From: Peptococcaceae bacterium BICA1-7
GTDB lineage: Bacteria; Bacillota; Desulfotomaculia; Desulfotomaculales; Desulfocucumaceae
Assembly: GCA_000802095.1 (NCBI GenBank)
Contig: JUEB01000015.1
Location: 62,001 to 126,000, forward strand
Direction: 5' to 3'
DNA length: 64,000 nt
Both the position numbers and the translations under genes were made by a program. Numbering within the stretch: the stretch's first letter is position 1; every line of letters starts with the position of its first letter. Under the pieces are notes generated by a model. The model ran no database searches and had not been told where the DNA came from. It was given only the letters and a program-made list of their open reading frames with translations. Below, piece after piece: positions 24,147-31,998 of the stretch.

Positions 24147-25169
24147 CTACTTGTCAAGTCCGGCGGGGATTTCCACTTTCTGCTCGGTAAAGAATTTCAC
24201 AGCGCCGGGGTGCAGGGGCACGCCCATTTCCTTGACGCCCTTCATGGCGTTTTTAAGCGTCATGTCCTCAGCGGCCTTGTTGGTCTGCAGCATACGTTTC
24301 TGTCCGTTTTCAGAGTACACGGACTTCAGAATATCATAGATGACCTGATCGGAAACCTTGGTGCTGGCCACCAGGTAAACAGGGTTGCCGTACTTGGCCA
24401 CATCCTGGTCCTGTCCTTTGTAGGAGCCCTTGGGAATTACTGTTTTCACAAAGAATGGATACTTCTGCGCGAAACCGGCCTTCTCGCCTTCAATGGTGGG
24501 GTCAAGCAGATTGACATCCATGGTGGCGGTGATGTCCATCAGCGCAGACATGGGAACCCGGGAGAAATAGCCAAAAAGTGCGATCTTCTTATCTTTAAAG
24601 GAAGTTGCCTGGTCTTCGGGGGGCAGGTACTGGGGCGATACCTTGTCCCACATGCCAATAGCCTTCAGATAGGTCTCGGCGAAAACTGCCGCTCCCGAAC
24701 CCTGGGGTCCTATTCCCAGCTTTTTGCCCTGCAGGTCGGCAAAGCTCTTGATTCCGGAATCCTTGGGCACTGCCCAGTGATAGATAGCATCCCAGGAGAA
24801 TGCCACAACCCTAAAGTCTTTTATGGACTGTCCCTTGAAGAACTCCTCTCCGTTCCAGGCCCAGTATATTTCAGAGGCGTTGGCCCAGGCCAGGTCGGTT
24901 TCCCCGGACTGGATCAGTCTAAGGTTTTCCGCCGATCCACCACTGGTTTCTACGGAGATTTCAATTCCACTTTCCTTAGCCACACTGGCTATTCCGCCAC
25001 CCATGGGGTAGTATGTTCCGCCGGTTCCGGCAGTGGCCAGGCTGTACTGGTCCTTAGCCTTGGCATCCCCGGCACCCTTGTCCTGGCCACCGCCGCCGCA
25101 ACCTGCGGCAATTAGGGTGAACGCCAGAACAGCTATAAGTAAATACATTGATTTAGGCTTAAGACGCAT
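24147..25169 (-). CDS. TAXI-family TRAP transporter solute-binding lipoprotein
   Basis: Extracytoplasmic binding protein of about 340 aa. ATG 25169 (MRLKPKSMYLL) follows GAGGAGGT and starts a lipoprotein signal ending at the lipobox LIAAGCGGG. TAXI-type features: SLATAGTGGTYYPMGG at the start of the mature domain, TSGGSAENLRLIQSGETDLAWA, GPQGSGAAVFAETYL, and a long C-terminal helix region. The partner permease gene follows 95 bp downstream. TAXI proteins are known mostly for glutamate-like and dicarboxylic ligands; this one's ligand is unknown, but coregulation with suyAB-like genes suggests a sulfonated or hydroxylated C3-C4 acid. Confidence 0.9.
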   Translation of the reverse strand: MRLKPKSMYLLIAVLAFTLIAAGCGGGGQDKGAGDAKAKDQYSLATAGTGGTYYPMGGGIASVAKESGIEISVETSGGSAENLRLIQSGETDLAWANASEIYWAWNGEEFFKGQSIKDFRVVAFSWDAIYHWAVPKDSGIKSFADLQGKKLGIGPQGSGAAVFAETYLKAIGMWDKVSPQYLPPEDQATSFKDKKIALFGYFSRVPMSALMDITATMDVNLLDPTIEGEKAGFAQKYPFFVKTVIPKGSYKGQDQDVAKYGNPVYLVASTKVSDQVIYDILKSVYSENGQKRMLQTNKAAEDMTLKNAMKGVKEMGVPLHPGAVKFFTEQKVEIPAGLDK

Positions 25170-25335
25170 ATAGAATACCTCCTCTGAATATTCATACATT
25201 TTGGTGCAATATGCTGTTATGCTAACCATGTTCTATTGGCCTTCTGATACCCCCCCCTCCGGATATAAAATATTATTTTGAAGGTTGATCACCTCAAAAA
25301 TCAAAAATCAATAATTATGTCAATAAGCTATTCAT

Positions 25336-25406
25336 TGGTACTACCTCCTACCTCCGACATCCCCCCTCATGCCAATGATTATATCAGTTTGTCAATTATG
25401 ATACAA
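25336..25406 (-). promoter_or_regulatory. Promoter and FadR-type operator of the TAXI-TRAP operon
   Basis: Minus-strand TTGTAT (25401-25406), a 17-bp spacer and TATAAT (25378-25383). TGGTACTACCT (25336-25346), 10 of 11 matches to the palindromic operator, lies about 30 bp downstream of the -10 box in the untranslated leader. Confidence 0.65.
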
Positions 25407-25489
25407 TCCCCTTTTATACTTGAATTTTTTTTTTTGTTTTTTAATAAGAAGAAGGGGCAAAATTTTTAAAATCTCTGATTGATAAAGGA

Positions 25490-25534
25490 TTGACAGGGGA
25501 AAAAAAGAGTATAAAATAGTAAATGGTAGTACCA
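25490..25534 (+). promoter_or_regulatory. Promoter and FadR-type operator of suyAB
   Basis: TTGACA (25490-25495), a 16-bp spacer and TAAAAT (25512-25517) are followed by the perfect palindrome TGGTAGTACCA (25524-25534) over the expected transcription start. Directly after it CAGACCTCTTAC (25535-25546) is the reverse complement of GTAAGAGGTCTG at 15853-15864 in front of the second fumarase operon. Confidence 0.75.
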
Positions 25535-25680
25535 CAGACCTCTTACCATTGCCTTTAAAAAAGTAACATTTAATATTTGTAGTATTATGATTTGGGGGTG
25601 AGAGATGGAGTTCAGTGTAGTCCCGAAATGCTTGTATTCTAAATATCTAAGCTTTCAAAGCGAGAGGAGGACCCTTAAAG

Positions 25681-25965
25681 ATGAATAAACCGCAATTCAT
25701 AGTTCACGATTCAGTTGACAGTGTTGGTGTTGCAGTGCAGGAAATTAAGGCTGGAGAAACTGCAGAGGGATGGATTATGTCGGATGACTCCACTATAACC
25801 ATCGTTGCCAAAAACGATATCCCCCTGGGACATAAAATAGCATTGAAAGATGTTTCGGTTGGTGAATCAGTTATAAAATATGACGTGCCTATCGGTAAGG
25901 TTGTAGCACCCATAACCAAGGGTGATCATGTTCATATTCATAATCTTAAGACTGCGAGGTGGTAA
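25681..25965 (+). CDS. suyA: SAF-domain small subunit, probable (2R)-sulfolactate sulfo-lyase alpha (SuyA)
   Basis: Small subunit of 94 aa with a single SAF-type domain as found at the N-terminus of UxaA dehydratases. Signatures: [28 protein letters not shown] and the end [21 protein letters not shown] and the HNLKT-RW ending resemble SuyA as I remember it; generic altronate-type small subunits usually lack them. SuyAB splits (2R)-3-sulfolactate into pyruvate and sulfite. ATG 25681 follows GAGAGGAGG and the stop is 2 bp before the large-subunit start, so translation is coupled. SuyA is reported at about 8 kDa, near this size. Main alternative: small subunit of another UxaA-type hydroxyacid dehydratase. 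Confidence 0.72.
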   Translation: MNKPQFIVHDSVDSVGVAVQEIKAGETAEGWIMSDDSTITIVAKNDIPLGHKIALKDVSVGESVIKYDVPIGKVVAPITKGDHVHIHNLKTARW

Positions 25966-25967
25966 AT

Positions 25968-27125
25968 ATGGCATTTCCGACTTTTTTAGGATACCGGCGT
26001 GAAAATGGTAGAGTGGGAATTAGAAACCACGTTGTTATACTGCCCCTGGATGACCTTTCCAACGCAGCCTGTGAAGCTGTAGCAAATAATATCAAGGGAA
26101 CATTAGCCCTTCCTCACGCATATGGACGCCTGCAGTTCGGTGAGGACCTGGACCTGTTTTTCCGCACAATAATTGGTATCGGCAGCAATCCCAACGTTGC
26201 AGCCGTTGTAGTTATAGGTATCGAGCCCGAGTGGACCGATGTTGTTGTTGAAGGCATCGCAAAAACAGGCAAGCCCGTAACCGGCTACGGCATCGAGCTG
26301 AACGGCGACATCAAGACTATTGAAAAGGCTTCCAGAAAAGCCAAGGAATATGTGCAGTGGGCAAGTGAGCTGCAAAAAGTTCCCTGCACCGTGGATGAGC
26401 TTTATGTATCCACTAAGTGCGGCGAGTCCGACACCACTTCCGGCCTGGCAGGCAACCCCACAGTGGGCAGGGCCTTTGAAAGACTCGATGCTGCCGGAGC
26501 TACCTTAAGCTTTGGCGAAACCTCCGAGATTACCGGCGGAGAAGATATTGTTAAGGCTCATGGCGCAACACCTGAAGTGGGTGAGGCTTTCTATAAAATC
26601 TGGAGCGAGTACAACGAGTTCATTATTAGCCAGGGTGTTGACCTTTCAGGATCTCAGCCCACCAAAGGGAATATCTTCGGCGGACTGACCACCATTGAGG
26701 AAAAGGCTCTGGGCAACCTTCAGAAAATAGGAAATTGCAAATATGTTGGAGTTCTGAAGCCTGCTGAGGCTCCTAAAGGAAAAGGACTCTGGTACATGGA
26801 CACCTCTTCGGCAGCTGCTGAAGCTGTTACCCTGTGGGCGGCTTCCGGTGCAGTGGCTCACTTCTTCCCCACCGGCCAGGGCAACATAATCGGCAACCCC
26901 ATTGTTCCGGTTATCAAGCTTACTGCTAACCCCCGCACAGCAACCACCATGTCCGAGCACATTGATGTTGACGTAAGCGGAGTTCTCCGTCGTGAGATGA
27001 ACCTTGATCAGGCTGCAGACGCACTGCTGGATATGCTTATCCGCACCTGCAATGGCCGGCTGACCGCCAACGAAGCTCTGGGACACAGGGAATTTGTTAT
27101 CACCAAGCTTTATAGAAGCGCTTAA
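25968..27125 (+). CDS. suyB: UxaA-family large subunit, probable (2R)-sulfolactate sulfo-lyase beta (SuyB)
   Basis: Catalytic subunit of about 385 aa (42 kDa, the size reported for SuyB). ATG 25968 is chosen over GTG 25959 because GAGGTGG precedes it. Family segments: [66 protein letters not shown] and [19 protein letters not shown]. Conserved cysteine and histidine residues suggest the iron dependence usual for UxaA dehydratases. Two further genes typical of sulfolactate clusters (ComC/SlcC type) and a TTT transporter occur in the same window under similar operators, and a TauE-type permease is present. Altronate or galactarate dehydratase is the competing call, but no hexuronate genes are nearby. 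Confidence 0.72.
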   Translation: MAFPTFLGYRRENGRVGIRNHVVILPLDDLSNAACEAVANNIKGTLALPHAYGRLQFGEDLDLFFRTIIGIGSNPNVAAVVVIGIEPEWTDVVVEGIAKTGKPVTGYGIELNGDIKTIEKASRKAKEYVQWASELQKVPCTVDELYVSTKCGESDTTSGLAGNPTVGRAFERLDAAGATLSFGETSEITGGEDIVKAHGATPEVGEAFYKIWSEYNEFIISQGVDLSGSQPTKGNIFGGLTTIEEKALGNLQKIGNCKYVGVLKPAEAPKGKGLWYMDTSSAAAEAVTLWAASGAVAHFFPTGQGNIIGNPIVPVIKLTANPRTATTMSEHIDVDVSGVLRREMNLDQAADALLDMLIRTCNGRLTANEALGHREFVITKLYRSA

Positions 27126-27158
27126 TATATATTGTAGTCCGGGTAATGGTTTATATAT

Positions 27159-27193
27159 AAAAGCAGGAGGACTTGATGTCCTCCTGCTTTTTG
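27159..27193 (+). terminator. Terminator of suyAB
   Basis: AAAAGCAGGAGGAC / GTCCTCCTGCTTTTT, a 14-bp stem with a 5-nt loop and T tract, 34 bp after the suyB stop. Confidence 0.9.
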
Positions 27194-27328
27194 TCAGGCA
27201 TAGGCTTGACTAACCTATGACTTATGATAACGTATATTGGGAATGATTTTTATTCGTCGAAAATAGATAGGTATGAACTTTAGTATAGGTATTGTATGGC
27301 CAAGCAGTCATAGAAAGCCGGTGGTTTA

Positions 27329-28723
27329 TTGCTCGGGCAGGCTCAATATATAAGTATGGGCGTTACGCTTTTCATAATAAGCCTGGTGGGGTTGTACTCC
27401 ACAAGGATGGTTAAATCTTCAGGGGATTTCATTATTGGTGGAAGAAAACTTGGTCCAATAATGGTTTTTGCCGGTATAGTGGGTGCGTTTGCTGGGGGCA
27501 CTGTAACCATAGGTACCGCCCAGATGGCATACATGTACGGAGTGAGCGGACTATGGTTTACTCTTGGAGCAGGCTCAGCATGTCTTATACTGTCGCTGTT
27601 TCTGGCAGCTCCTTTGAGGGGAAAAAATGTTGACACCATTTCACAGTTTCTATCCGGTTTTTACGGCAACGGAATTAAAACGGCTGTAGCTGTTTTTGTA
27701 AGTGTCGGAATGTTTATCCAGATGACCGTTCAGCTGCTGGCCTCCGTACCTCTTTTAGCCTCAATGTTTTACATTCCTCCCATGGGCGCAATTATACTGT
27801 TTTCCTGCCTCGCACTGGTGCTTGTTGTTGGCGGGGGCTTTATGGGCGCTGCCCTGGTGGGAGTATTAAAGCTGGTGCTTCTGACGGTGATCATGTTGCT
27901 ATCGGGAGTGGCAGGCTGGGGCCTGCTTGGAGGGCTAGGGGGAATTGAGAGACTGTCGTCTGTCTACTCATGCCTGGATATGTTTCCACGGGGGATATTC
28001 ACAGAGCTTGCGGGCTGGCTATCCGTGGTGGTGGGATTCATCTCTACCCAGTCCTTTATTCAGCCAGTTTTTGCAGGTAGTAATGTAAGGTCCGCGCGGC
28101 TGGGGGCTTTTTTGGCGGCAATCGCCCTGCCGGCCTTTGGGGCGGCAGGTGTTGTTGTGGGCATATATATGAGGGCCTCTCATCCTGGAATTGACCCGGT
28201 GGCTGCGCTCCCTCTCTTTATGCTGGTTCACCTGCCTTCATGGCTTGGCGGCCTGGGGGTGGCCACCTTACTGGTTTCTCTTTTGCTGACCGCCAGCGCT
28301 CTTGCTCTGGGGATTGCCACACTGTTTAGCAGAGATATATTTCCCCTTTTAAAGCCGGACTCAAAAGACAGGGAACAACTACAGGCGGCAAGGATTGTTG
28401 TTTTTGCGGCACTTCTTTTATCGTCCGTATTCGGATATAACATTCTTGGTGATTTGATACTGGACTGGAGTTACCTATCCAATGCTTTAAGAGGAGTAAC
28501 TGTTTTTCTACCGCTTCTGGGAGCGGTGTTCCTGACCAATAGGCTCTCCAGCGGGATAGGAATATGGGCTTTTACCATTCCGCCGGCATCTTCTATTATT
28601 TGGCTATTGTTTTTCCCGGGTATCCATCCCCTGTATATGGGACTGGCAATTAGCGCTGTTATAGTGCTTACAGGAATTTTTTTCCCGGGATTATATAAAA
28701 AAAAGGGCAGTGGCGCAAGGTGA
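27329..28723 (+). CDS. Sodium:solute symporter (SSS) family permease
   Basis: Polytopic membrane protein of 464 aa with 12-13 hydrophobic segments. The start region DFIIGGRKLGPIMVFAGIVG and AFAGGTVTIGTAQMAYMYG, plus the middle GFISTQSFIQPVFAGSNVRSAR, match the SSS (SLC5-like) family, which couples sodium entry to uptake of sugars, amino acids, acetate, pantothenate and others. TTG 27329 follows GGTGG. It stands alone between two terminators, 200 bp after suyB; I see no FadR-type operator in front of it, so inclusion in the regulon is doubtful. Substrate unknown. Confidence 0.85.
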   Translation: MLGQAQYISMGVTLFIISLVGLYSTRMVKSSGDFIIGGRKLGPIMVFAGIVGAFAGGTVTIGTAQMAYMYGVSGLWFTLGAGSACLILSLFLAAPLRGKNVDTISQFLSGFYGNGIKTAVAVFVSVGMFIQMTVQLLASVPLLASMFYIPPMGAIILFSCLALVLVVGGGFMGAALVGVLKLVLLTVIMLLSGVAGWGLLGGLGGIERLSSVYSCLDMFPRGIFTELAGWLSVVVGFISTQSFIQPVFAGSNVRSARLGAFLAAIALPAFGAAGVVVGIYMRASHPGIDPVAALPLFMLVHLPSWLGGLGVATLLVSLLLTASALALGIATLFSRDIFPLLKPDSKDREQLQAARIVVFAALLLSSVFGYNILGDLILDWSYLSNALRGVTVFLPLLGAVFLTNRLSSGIGIWAFTIPPASSIIWLLFFPGIHPLYMGLAISAVIVLTGIFFPGLYKKKGSGAR

Positions 28724-28794
28724 TAGCCCGGCAACATATACCGTTATGAAAGTAATTTAAATGTTCCCGGAAAAAAAATAAAAAGGCATTTATA

Positions 28795-28838
28795 AAAGCA
28801 AAAAAGGCCAGGGTCGGGACCGGCCTTTTTTGCTTTGG
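28795..28838 (+). terminator. Terminator of the SSS permease gene
   Basis: AAAGCAAAAAAGGCC / GGCCTTTTTTGCTTT, a 15-bp interrupted stem. The 225 bp that follow (28840-29065) are AT-rich and show no gene. Confidence 0.8.
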
Positions 28839-29065
28839 CAAGATTGTGTTCCTGCCAGAGTATCGGGAAGTGGATAGACGTGTATATAAGCTTACATAAT
28901 ATTATACCGGATATTATTTAGTTAACAACCTCGGACGGACATGAATTAAAGGCAGTTAGACATGAAATTGGGACTTTCGACATTTTAGAATGGTAAAACT
29001 GATTATTCTATGTTCCCAAAGCATTTTTTTATCTATAAATAATTAACTACAGTAATCAGCCATGA

Positions 29066-29096
29066 AAAGGGGGCCGGTATCTTACCGGCCCCCTTT
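29066..29096 (-). terminator. Terminator of the DUF1540 gene
   Basis: AAAGGGGGCCGGT / ACCGGCCCCCTTT, a 13-bp perfect stem, directly after the DUF1540 stop on the minus strand, with a short T-rich tail on that strand. Confidence 0.75.
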
Positions 29097-29100
29097 AGAA

Positions 29101-29250
29101 TCATCTTTTAGGCTTAAAGGTGTCACATTTTGTATCGTCAGAGCTGTCTGATGTATCAGCCCCGTTGTGGTTAACCTGAATCATCGGGGCATCACACATG
29201 ATGTCGGAATTGTATTGGCACTCGGTGACAGTGCACTTTATTTGCGGCAT
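29101..29250 (-). CDS. DUF1540 domain-containing small cysteine protein
   Basis: A 49-aa protein with the DUF1540 cysteine pattern: KCTVTECQYN, then MCDAPMIQV, then KCDTFKP at the end. These four cysteines are spaced for metal binding; the family is common in spore-forming Bacillota and of unknown function. ATG 29250 follows AAGGAGGTGAG. It stands alone, with its own terminator downstream. Confidence 0.88.
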   Translation of the reverse strand: MPQIKCTVTECQYNSDIMCDAPMIQVNHNGADTSDSSDDTKCDTFKPKR

Positions 29251-29356
29251 AATCTCACCTCCTTGACAGAGGTTATTATTGTCAAAAGGCAGTAGATGTA
29301 TACATGCCGCATTCTAATAGTCGGGATGGTCCTAAAACAGGCCCGGGGCCGAATGT

Positions 29357-29986
29357 CTATTGAACAGGCCTTAGTCCTGGCGGAAAGGGTGTGTAATCTT
29401 CCTCACGGGACAGCGACCTGGCCAGGGCTTCATATACCTGTTCAGTAAGGGTAAGGAGGTCATAATGGTGGGTTGAAAGCACCCAGCAGGTGGCTACCTC
29501 ATCCATGCTTCCAAAAATAATCTTCCGGGTGATTTTGGGATCCAGATCGGGCCGGAAATAGCCCCTTTTTATACCATCCACCACAATATTCTCAATTAGC
29601 CGGTAATATTCTTTTATTACTTCAGCTATTCCTTTTCTAATTGATTTCTCCGACTGGCGGAGCTCTATCTGAAGCACGTGAGCCAGCTTGGGATTGTTCT
29701 CAAGCCTGTAAAAGTGCAGATAAATAAGGTAGGCCAGCTGCTCAAAAGGATTCTCACTGCCATTAAGCTTTTGGGGGGCGGCAGCTATAAACTCCCCCAG
29801 CTTGTTTCTGAATATGGATATCAAAATATCTTCTTTGTTTTCAAAATACAGGTAAATTGTGCCTTCTGCAACACCGGCCTCCCTGGCTATTTTGGAGACC
29901 TGGGAGCCGTGATAGCCGTTATCGGCGATAACCCTTATGGCTGCTTCGATAATTACCCTGTATTTTTCTCTTGTTCTTTTTGGCAC
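29357..29986 (-). CDS. fadR: TetR/AcrR-family regulator of fatty-acid degradation (FadR type)
   Basis: DNA-binding regulator of about 209 aa. GTG 29986 (MPKRTREKYRVI) is preferred because AAGGAGG lies 6 nt upstream; a TTG at 30016 would include that site. Residues 10-50 form the TetR helix-turn-helix (NGYHGSQVSKIAREAGVAEG, then TIYLYFENKEDIL). The C-terminal half is helical and resembles Bacillus FadR/YsiA, which releases DNA on binding long-chain acyl-CoA. It lies behind a fadN-fadA-fadE type operon, whose promoter carries an operator matching the Bacillus FadR consensus, which supports this role. It is separated from fadE by a hairpin and may have its own promoter. Confidence 0.85.
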   Translation of the reverse strand: MPKRTREKYRVIIEAAIRVIADNGYHGSQVSKIAREAGVAEGTIYLYFENKEDILISIFRNKLGEFIAAAPQKLNGSENPFEQLAYLIYLHFYRLENNPKLAHVLQIELRQSEKSIRKGIAEVIKEYYRLIENIVVDGIKRGYFRPDLDPKITRKIIFGSMDEVATCWVLSTHHYDLLTLTEQVYEALARSLSREEDYTPFPPGLRPVQ

Positions 29987-30026
29987 AGGAGGCCTCCTTA
30001 TCGGCCCGGAAGGCAATTATTATAAT

Positions 30027-30067
30027 GGTAAAAAAATGAACGGCCGGTATGGGTAAAAAAATGAACG
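30027..30067. repeat. 16-bp direct repeat before the TetR gene
   Basis: GGTAAAAAAATGAACG occurs at 30027-30042 and 30052-30067, 25 bp apart, just upstream of the TetR-type gene. It could be a leftover duplication or a binding site. Confidence 0.4.
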
Positions 30068-30071
30068 CCCG

Positions 30072-30110
30072 CCCAGGGCGAGGAAAAACAACATTCTTCC
30101 TCGCCCTGGG
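30072..30110 (-). terminator. Terminator after the acyl-CoA dehydrogenase gene
   Basis: CCCAGGGCGAGGAA / TTCCTCGCCCTGGG, a 14-bp stem; on the minus strand a T tract follows about 10 nt later. It lies about 50 bp after the fadE-type stop. Confidence 0.7.
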
Positions 30111-30158
30111 CATAAGACCTGTTCAAGGGTCGGCGTCCGGGTAATTCTGATTAGATAA

Positions 30159-31913
30159 TTAGCAGATGTAGTCTTCCTTTTCAATTATCTGCGCGGCAAT
30201 TTTCCTGCGCAGGCTGACCAAATCAATGGGGATGTACCTGATCATCCGCTTGGCAATGCCAATCTGGGTGGCCAGCATATCGCCGGACTCCATGTAGCAC
30301 AGTGCTTCCTTGGCCAGGCTTTCAAATACAGACCACCTGTCATACATGTAAGCCAGGGTCAGGTCAATCTTGGTCTGGGCTGCCGCCGGATCCTTTTCCC
30401 AGGCCTTCAGTGCGCGGGCAATAGCTGATTCCATGGTGTAAAGCTCAATGATCATGTCGGCCATAATCTCGATCAGTTCCTGCTCATCGGCCAGCTTTTG
30501 CATGTACTTCTGGGCTGCGCTTCCGGCAACCATAATGATCAGCTTTTTGACCAGGTGAAGCATGCAGCGCTCGGTGTAGAGAGGCTTGTCATCATCGGCG
30601 GGCATGGTGGCGCCCAGGTTCATTATTTCCTTCTGCAGTCCCATAGCGGCCTGCAGGAAGGGCAGCTCGCCTTTCATGGCCTTCTTCATAAGGGTGGCCG
30701 GGATAATCAGACGGTTTATTTCGTTGGTGCCCTCAAACAGGCGGTTGATGCGGGAGTCCCTGTAGAAGCGCTCTGCGGGATACTCCTGGGTGTAGCCGTA
30801 GCCGCCGTGAATCTGCACGCACTCGTCCACACAGTAGTCCAGGCACTCGGAGCCCACAATTTTGCTTATTGAGCACTCAATGGCGTACTCCTCAATGGCC
30901 TTGCCCATTTCAGGGCCTGTGGGCACACCGTGCAGGGCCTCGTCAACCAGCCCGGCCAGGCGGTACTGCATTGACTCGGAGGCATAGGCATAAGCGTTCA
31001 TTTTAGCAAGCTTGGTCTGGATCATGCCAAAGCTGGAAATTGGCTTTTTGAACTGCACCCTCTGGTTGGCGTACTTTACAGCCACCTGGATGGATTTCTT
31101 GGCTGAACCGGTGGTCCCGGCGCCCAGCTTGAAGCGTCCTATGTTCAGAATGTTGAAGGCGATTACGTGACCTTTGCCTATATCGCCCAGCACGTTTTCC
31201 ACGGGAACCTTGGCGTCTTCAAATATAAGGCTGCAGGTGGAGGAGCCTTTGATGCCCATTTTCTTTTCTTCCGCTCCGATGCTGAAGCCAGGGGTATCTT
31301 TATCCACTATGAAGGCTGTGAATTTTTCGCCGTCAATTTTGGCGTAGGTCACAAACACATCGGCAATGCCGGCGTTGGTGATGAAAATCTTTTCACCGTT
31401 TAAGAGGTAGTTCTTGCCGTCTTCGGTAAGCACAGCCTTGGTCTTGGAGTTAAGGGCATCGGAGCCAGCGCCTGGCTCGGTAAGGGCGTAAGCCGCGATA
31501 AACTCACCGGTGGCCAGCTTGGGCAGGTACTTTTGCTTTTGTTCTTCATTTCCGAACATTACTATGGGCAGAGAGCCTATTCCGGTGTGGGCCAGCATGC
31601 CGGTGGCGAAAGAACCTCCGGTGGTCATGTTTTCGGTAATAATGATGGAGGCTATTTTGCCCAGGTCGGCGCCATCGTACTTCTCTTCAATGTCCGCGGA
31701 AAGAAGGCCCAGCTCTCCGGCCTTTTCCAGAAGGCTGCGTAGAAGTCCTTCCTTTTTGTGGTCCAGGTCGTCTATAACAGGAAGGACGTCTTTGTTAACA
31801 AAGTCAGCACAGGTGTCTGCGATCATCTTGTGCTCGTCTGAAAAATCCTCCGGGGTAAAAACATCCGCGGGATTTACGCTTTCAAGCAGGAACATTCCGC
31901 CTTTTTGTGGCAT
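30159..31913 (-). CDS. fadE: Acyl-CoA dehydrogenase (FadE type, long form)
   Basis: FAD enzyme for the first step of fatty-acid beta-oxidation, acyl-CoA to trans-2-enoyl-CoA. The 584-aa length with a C-terminal helical extension after residue 400 is that of the FadE form found in Bacillus fadNAE operons. Motifs: AYALTEPGAGSDALNSKTKA (substrate/FAD region), FITNAGIADVFVTYA, the CIQIHGGYGYTQEYPAERFYRDSRI-like segment (here VQIHGGYGYTQEYP) and LFEGTNEINRLII with a candidate catalytic Glu. ATG 31913 follows AAAGGAG. Third gene after fadN and fadA types. Electrons would go to an electron-transfer flavoprotein encoded elsewhere. Confidence 0.93.
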   Translation of the reverse strand: MPQKGGMFLLESVNPADVFTPEDFSDEHKMIADTCADFVNKDVLPVIDDLDHKKEGLLRSLLEKAGELGLLSADIEEKYDGADLGKIASIIITENMTTGGSFATGMLAHTGIGSLPIVMFGNEEQKQKYLPKLATGEFIAAYALTEPGAGSDALNSKTKAVLTEDGKNYLLNGEKIFITNAGIADVFVTYAKIDGEKFTAFIVDKDTPGFSIGAEEKKMGIKGSSTCSLIFEDAKVPVENVLGDIGKGHVIAFNILNIGRFKLGAGTTGSAKKSIQVAVKYANQRVQFKKPISSFGMIQTKLAKMNAYAYASESMQYRLAGLVDEALHGVPTGPEMGKAIEEYAIECSISKIVGSECLDYCVDECVQIHGGYGYTQEYPAERFYRDSRINRLFEGTNEINRLIIPATLMKKAMKGELPFLQAAMGLQKEIMNLGATMPADDDKPLYTERCMLHLVKKLIIMVAGSAAQKYMQKLADEQELIEIMADMIIELYTMESAIARALKAWEKDPAAAQTKIDLTLAYMYDRWSVFESLAKEALCYMESGDMLATQIGIAKRMIRYIPIDLVSLRRKIAAQIIEKEDYIC

Positions 31914-31998
31914 TTTAATTTACTCCTTTCATAATTAGGGTGTGTTTAATAATTATCCATGGCCGGGGCTATACTGCCCCGGCTGCCTATTTTTTTAC

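Noticed and set aside
25681-27125. Altronate dehydratase (UxaA) split into two subunits
   Set aside because: No hexuronate genes (uxaB, uxaC, kdgK-like) are nearby and the small-subunit features and neighbours fit sulfolactate sulfo-lyase better. Kept as the main alternative.
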